Origin: Lepturacanthus savala
Lineage: Eukaryota > Chordata > Actinopteri > Scombriformes > Trichiuridae
Assembly (NCBI GenBank): GCA_030544235.1
Contig: CM060463.1
Coordinates: forward strand, 14,449,190-14,513,189
Direction of reading: 5' to 3'
Length of the DNA: 64,000 bases
A program made the position numbers and the translations under genes. Every line of letters begins with the position of its first letter. Within the stretch, counting starts at the first letter, position 1. The notes beneath the pieces were generated by a model, which saw only the letters and a list, made by a program, of their open reading frames with translations, was not told where the DNA came from and did not search any database. Shown here piece after piece: positions 60,340 to 64,000 of the stretch.

Positions 60340-60554
60340 TGCAAAGTCTGGAACCAAAAATCCTGGAAATGGAGCTAATAGATGTCTCAGTTCCAAGGGA
60401 TCACAGCTACATGTCAGACCTGCAGAGATCCTTCGTGAGAAGACGGCTGGCTGATGATGAGTTGATGTGCAGAAATGCATCCGTCAGCCACAAGACAGCT
60501 CTGGCTCATCTCTGGAGTTCCAGCCTGACCACAGAGCAGCTTCTGGAGCATCAG
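60340..60554 (+). CDS. Orphan candidate internal exon, unknown protein
   Basis: A 215-bp segment with a strong acceptor (pyrimidine run then 'ttttggtag') and donor CAG/GTCAGC. It enters after one base of a codon and leaves in phase 0. It is open throughout in one frame. It encodes about 71 residues, including MELIDVSVPRDHSYMSDLQR, RRRLADDELM and LTTEQLLEHQ. The composition is normal for a soluble helical protein and GC is higher than the flanks. I do not recognise the family, and no partner exon is visible before the window ends. It may belong to a gene extending to the right. Confidence 0.4.
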
Positions 60555-61723
60555 GTCAGCAGGAGGCAGCACAATCTGACACACTGTACTTACTTACATG
60601 CATAAACGAATCAGCAGGGCACCTAAACCAGACTTTACAATACAAATATTCACTTTTGCACATTCGAAGAAAAGATTTCCTTTATGCAGAATAATAATTT
60701 GTATCTCGCATGTGCCTCTAAATTTCCTTCAAAGACTTGCTTTGGCTCTTGTCGTGATGTCACAACCGAGGTGGAAGTCAATAGTAACCACCCCTGGGTC
60801 CATGTAACCTCCCCCCTCCTGTGCTCGTACTTGACTTCTGTTTCTTGTGTGTGTGAGAAGGCAGACTGCATTGCTGCTACAATGCTAACTAGGTACTTTT
60901 GGATCGTAAAAAAGCAGACCATTTTTTTTTTAGAAATACACCATGAAAATTAAAATATTAAACTGCGAAAATGGAAAAAAGAGCCCCTTTAAATCAAATC
61001 AAACACCGTAATTACCTGTCAAGCAGAAATGTGGATAGCTCGGCATCGCCGGCCGTGAATCCTCAATCTACTAACTAATCTTCTGGCCTGCTGGTCAGTG
61101 GGAGCAAAGCCTATATAAGCAAGCTATGCATTCTGTAGATCAACCAGTAGGAGAAAAATCACCCAATGACCACCCCCTCAATTGCATAATGTTGAGGAAA
61201 TGTATAAGGAAATACATAAATAAATACATAAAAATGAATAATTTAATAAAATGAAGAAAGAAATGTGAAAGTGGAAGCAAGGGATAACATAAATTACACA
61301 ACAAATTAAATGGGGAATTCAATTAATAGATAAATAAATGTATCTATTGAGTCATTTATTTAATTTTGATCATACTCCATATTACGATACCACTTTCATA
61401 TATTGTTTATATTAAGCTACACGTGGCATTTGTTTATCTTAGCTTAGTTAATCTTAGTTTAGCTTTGCTGAACCACTGAACCACAATTTATTTGAAACTT
61501 TTTTTGTACGGATGAACCAACCAAGATAAAATGTTTTTAAAAAGTGGCTGTAGAGCTAGACATTTTGTTTTGGACATTTGAAGTAAGTAATAAGTAAGTG
61601 CAACCTATAGGGTACTTAAGGACCATTGTCTACCAACTATTATCTCATGTGTTATTTATTGAAAAGTTGTTTGCTGTTTGCACTCCTAATTCTACCTGCT
61701 GATTTTAGAAGGTCACTTTAACA
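60555..61723. other. Non-coding stretch
   Basis: AT-rich sequence with 'aaataaatacataa'-type runs near 61200-61350. I see no gene. Confidence 0.4.
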
Positions 61724-61926
61724 CAGGGGTGGGCAATCCTGGTCCTGGAGGGCCGGTGTGGGTGCAGGATTTTGTTCCAACCAAGAAGTAACACACCTGA
61801 TTCTACTAATCAACCTCTAGAGCCATTGCCACGGCCTTCATTAGTAGAATCAGGTGTGCAACTTCTTGGTTGGAACAAAATCCTGCACCCACACCGGCCC
61901 TCCAGGACCAGGATTGCCCACCCCTG
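61724..61926. mobile_element. hAT-type palindromic MITE, 203 bp
   Basis: A near-perfect foldback. The terminus CAGGGGTGGGCAATCCTGGT and its inverted copy are identical, and the arms match for about 80 bp ('gtgggtgcaggattttgttc'). It is flanked by the identical octamer ctttaaca (61716-61723 and 61927-61934). The arm identity and intact duplication indicate a recent insertion. Confidence 0.93.
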
Positions 61927-61934
61927 CTTTAACA

Positions 61935-64000
61935 TGAGGTCAGATGGCTTGGTTAGGATGGTGACATTATCTGTTATATGTTGTAAGTTGTTCTTACAAA
62001 AAGGCAATGAAACAAGCAAAAATAAAAATCACAACCTTTGTTGCAGCCACATCTAGACAAGGATGAAGGCACAGCAGTTTTTCATGTTTCATGAGGTCAG
62101 AAGCAAGTCTTAGCTAGTCTAGTTTATAGTCAATGGAGCAGACTGGTGAGGAAGATTAATGGGAGCGTTGAGTCCTTAAACCTGGAAATAAGCTCCGTGG
62201 TTAAAATAAGCTTAAGCTATTTTCACAGTTTGTTCTACTACATAATATTTCTCAGTAAATACCTCACTCGTGATTTTTAAGCGTATACCTGTCTGAAAAA
62301 AGGCAGTTGCTAACTAGTGGCTAAATGGGAGTGGAAATGTTGAAGTCATGCAACATGAGGCATGGAAATTATCTTCATGAGCAAAACATGCATCTTAAGT
62401 ATCATAAACCTGTGTTTGCTTATTTTCTGAAATAATCCAAAATCCAATGGAAAAATTGGTTTAATTTCATGACAACGGTGGTGATATAAACTTCCGGGTC
62501 GGACTACAAAAATACATCATCCCTGCAGCATTATATTGCCAATACAGAAAAAGAGCGAGGGCTTCTTATTATATCGCATTATGCATGTGATGTTACTTGC
62601 CCAATCATGCATTATGAGGTTTTTACTAAAACCACGTTTCACATTCAGTTGTGTTCAATATATTTTCTTGGCTTTAAAACACACATTTTTCATAATCAAA
62701 TCAAATTTTTCCCCAATCAAATCAAAACAAACCTATTTTTCTTTCATTATTTGCCATGACTACAGTAACACAGATGTGTTATTGCTTCTAGCAGGAATAG
62801 ATTAGTGTTATATTTTTGCTTGGCTGTTTGCATCAGGTCATGATTGTTTTGATTTTGATGCCTCCTATGACATCTCTAGAGGTGTCTAAAAAACAATTCC
62901 AATGTCCACATCCTGTATCCGCATTGTAAATGTATCAGCCTTTTATTCAACATTAATACTGAGCCGGGGAAACATTGCACTCCGAGTTCTCTAATTACAA
63001 TGCAGCTAATGTATTATTTCCTCCCCATGTGGGATTACTTTCATCTTTCCCATTAAGATGCACATTTTGTTTGGATACTCAAATTACAAACCCCATATTA
63101 AATCTGACTGTGCAAAAGGCATTGATCATAGCCCTGATAGCTGCTCTCCAACTTTGATTTAATTTGCACTTCCATTAATATCTATGAGACGTCCGATTGT
63201 CGTCCTGGGCATATTGATGGTATTGTAAGCCCTGCCTTCATATAATGTTCCCCAGCGGCAATGAGGAAATGTTACAGAGAATTAGGCCGAGAAGCAGGCT
63301 CAGTGGAACTGGCACTGCAGTCGGAAATTCATTACCCTAATAAATAGAGGGGGAAAAAAGAGAGAATCTTAAGAGAAATCCCCCCCCCTCTCACTTTCAC
63401 ATTCTCCCTTTCTCTCTCACCACAAAAAAACCCCTCACTTTGGTCTGATAGTGGACGACAGTAACTTAGGTGCTTCTTATTATTGCAGCTGGTGCACCCA
63501 AGGGTCTTCTTGGGACCCTGAGACATCTTAAAAATGTGCCTGATGATTCAATAGAATCACAGTCACTTACTGCCTATCCATCACAAGGCTTTATGTCTAC
63601 ATACAGAGGTATAGCTATTTGGATTTATGTGGCTGCATCTCTTCGATTTCTACATTAATGAGAATGGAGCTTAAAACGTGATAAAATATTCAGAATAGAA
63701 TGAAATGGACATCATTAAAAGAAAATACAATACAACTCCTGTAGAAGACTCAGCCCAAGCTAGATGAGTGTCAAGCCATGCTGATTTCTTATGTTGATTA
63801 ATGAAGTGCCAGCTGAGTATATGTACTGTTCCTCTTCCTTTGTTGAAGCCTTGACATGCTGTTTTCTATGGGGAAAACACCACTGGAGCCGAGAGACATG
63901 AGTTATGCTGTAATTAATGCAATCATGAAGATGAAAATAGCTGTTGTTGCAACTAGAAAATGACAATGGAGTGTGTGTGAACTGAGGAGGCAGAAGATTC
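61935..64000. other. Non-coding right end
   Basis: No supported gene. 63000-63350 is high-complexity and TAAT-rich, possibly conserved non-coding sequence. C- and T-rich runs lie near 63380-63440. An AG acceptor-like site at about 63488 precedes an open stretch with no recognisable content. Confidence 0.4.

Noticed and set aside
63470..63658. Acceptor-like site followed by a 60-codon open stretch
   Set aside because: No donor, no recognisable composition, and a pyrimidine tract that is part of a broader simple-sequence run.
1..64000. CRISPR arrays, bacterial operons, tRNA or rRNA genes
   Set aside because: None seen. Spliced genes and vertebrate repeats show this is a nuclear fish genome.

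Overview
The window reads as nuclear DNA of a teleost fish, probably a percomorph. Genes are spliced with GT-AG introns. The non-coding sequence is AT-rich with TA and GT microsatellites, and it carries several repeats I know as common in teleosts (an L2/Maui-like LINE 3' end, hAT and Tc1 MITEs, and a 445-bp 'aagtaaagtacctca' repeat). I joined exons by hand from splice signals and protein frame. The reconstructed lengths fit the known families.

Layout: 1-16 kb has no convincing multi-exon gene, only repeats, a possible small membrane-protein ORF (7339-7593) and a weak candidate exon (10619-10693). 17687-20414 (-) is a four-finger C2H2 zinc-finger gene in two coding exons. 20.5-23.5 kb holds a LINE fragment split by a 1.19-kb hAT element. 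23718-29905 (+) is gnl3 (nucleostemin, 15 coding exons), with four SNORD19-like C/D snoRNA copies in its introns. 31425-34754 (-) is glt8d1 (9 exons). 35921-36858 (+) is spcs1 (4 exons). 37432-43427 (-) is nek4 (16 exons). The order gnl3-glt8d1-spcs1-nek4 matches human 3p21.1, so it is ancient conserved synteny. 46649-56575 (+) is an 11-exon gene for a fused O-methyltransferase / short-chain dehydrogenase of about 556 residues. This is the architecture of MT-Ox, the second enzyme of vertebrate gadusol (sunscreen) synthesis. 57-64 kb is mostly gene-free, with one orphan candidate exon (60340-60554) and a 203-bp palindromic hAT MITE.

The conserved genes are housekeeping: ribosome biogenesis with its own intronic snoRNAs, a Golgi-type glycosyltransferase, signal peptidase and a NIMA-family kinase. 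MT-Ox is the specialised gene. Its usual partner EEVS (2-epi-5-epi-valiolone synthase) is not visible within 7.4 kb downstream or in the 3.2 kb between it and nek4. That is the most interesting question the window raises.
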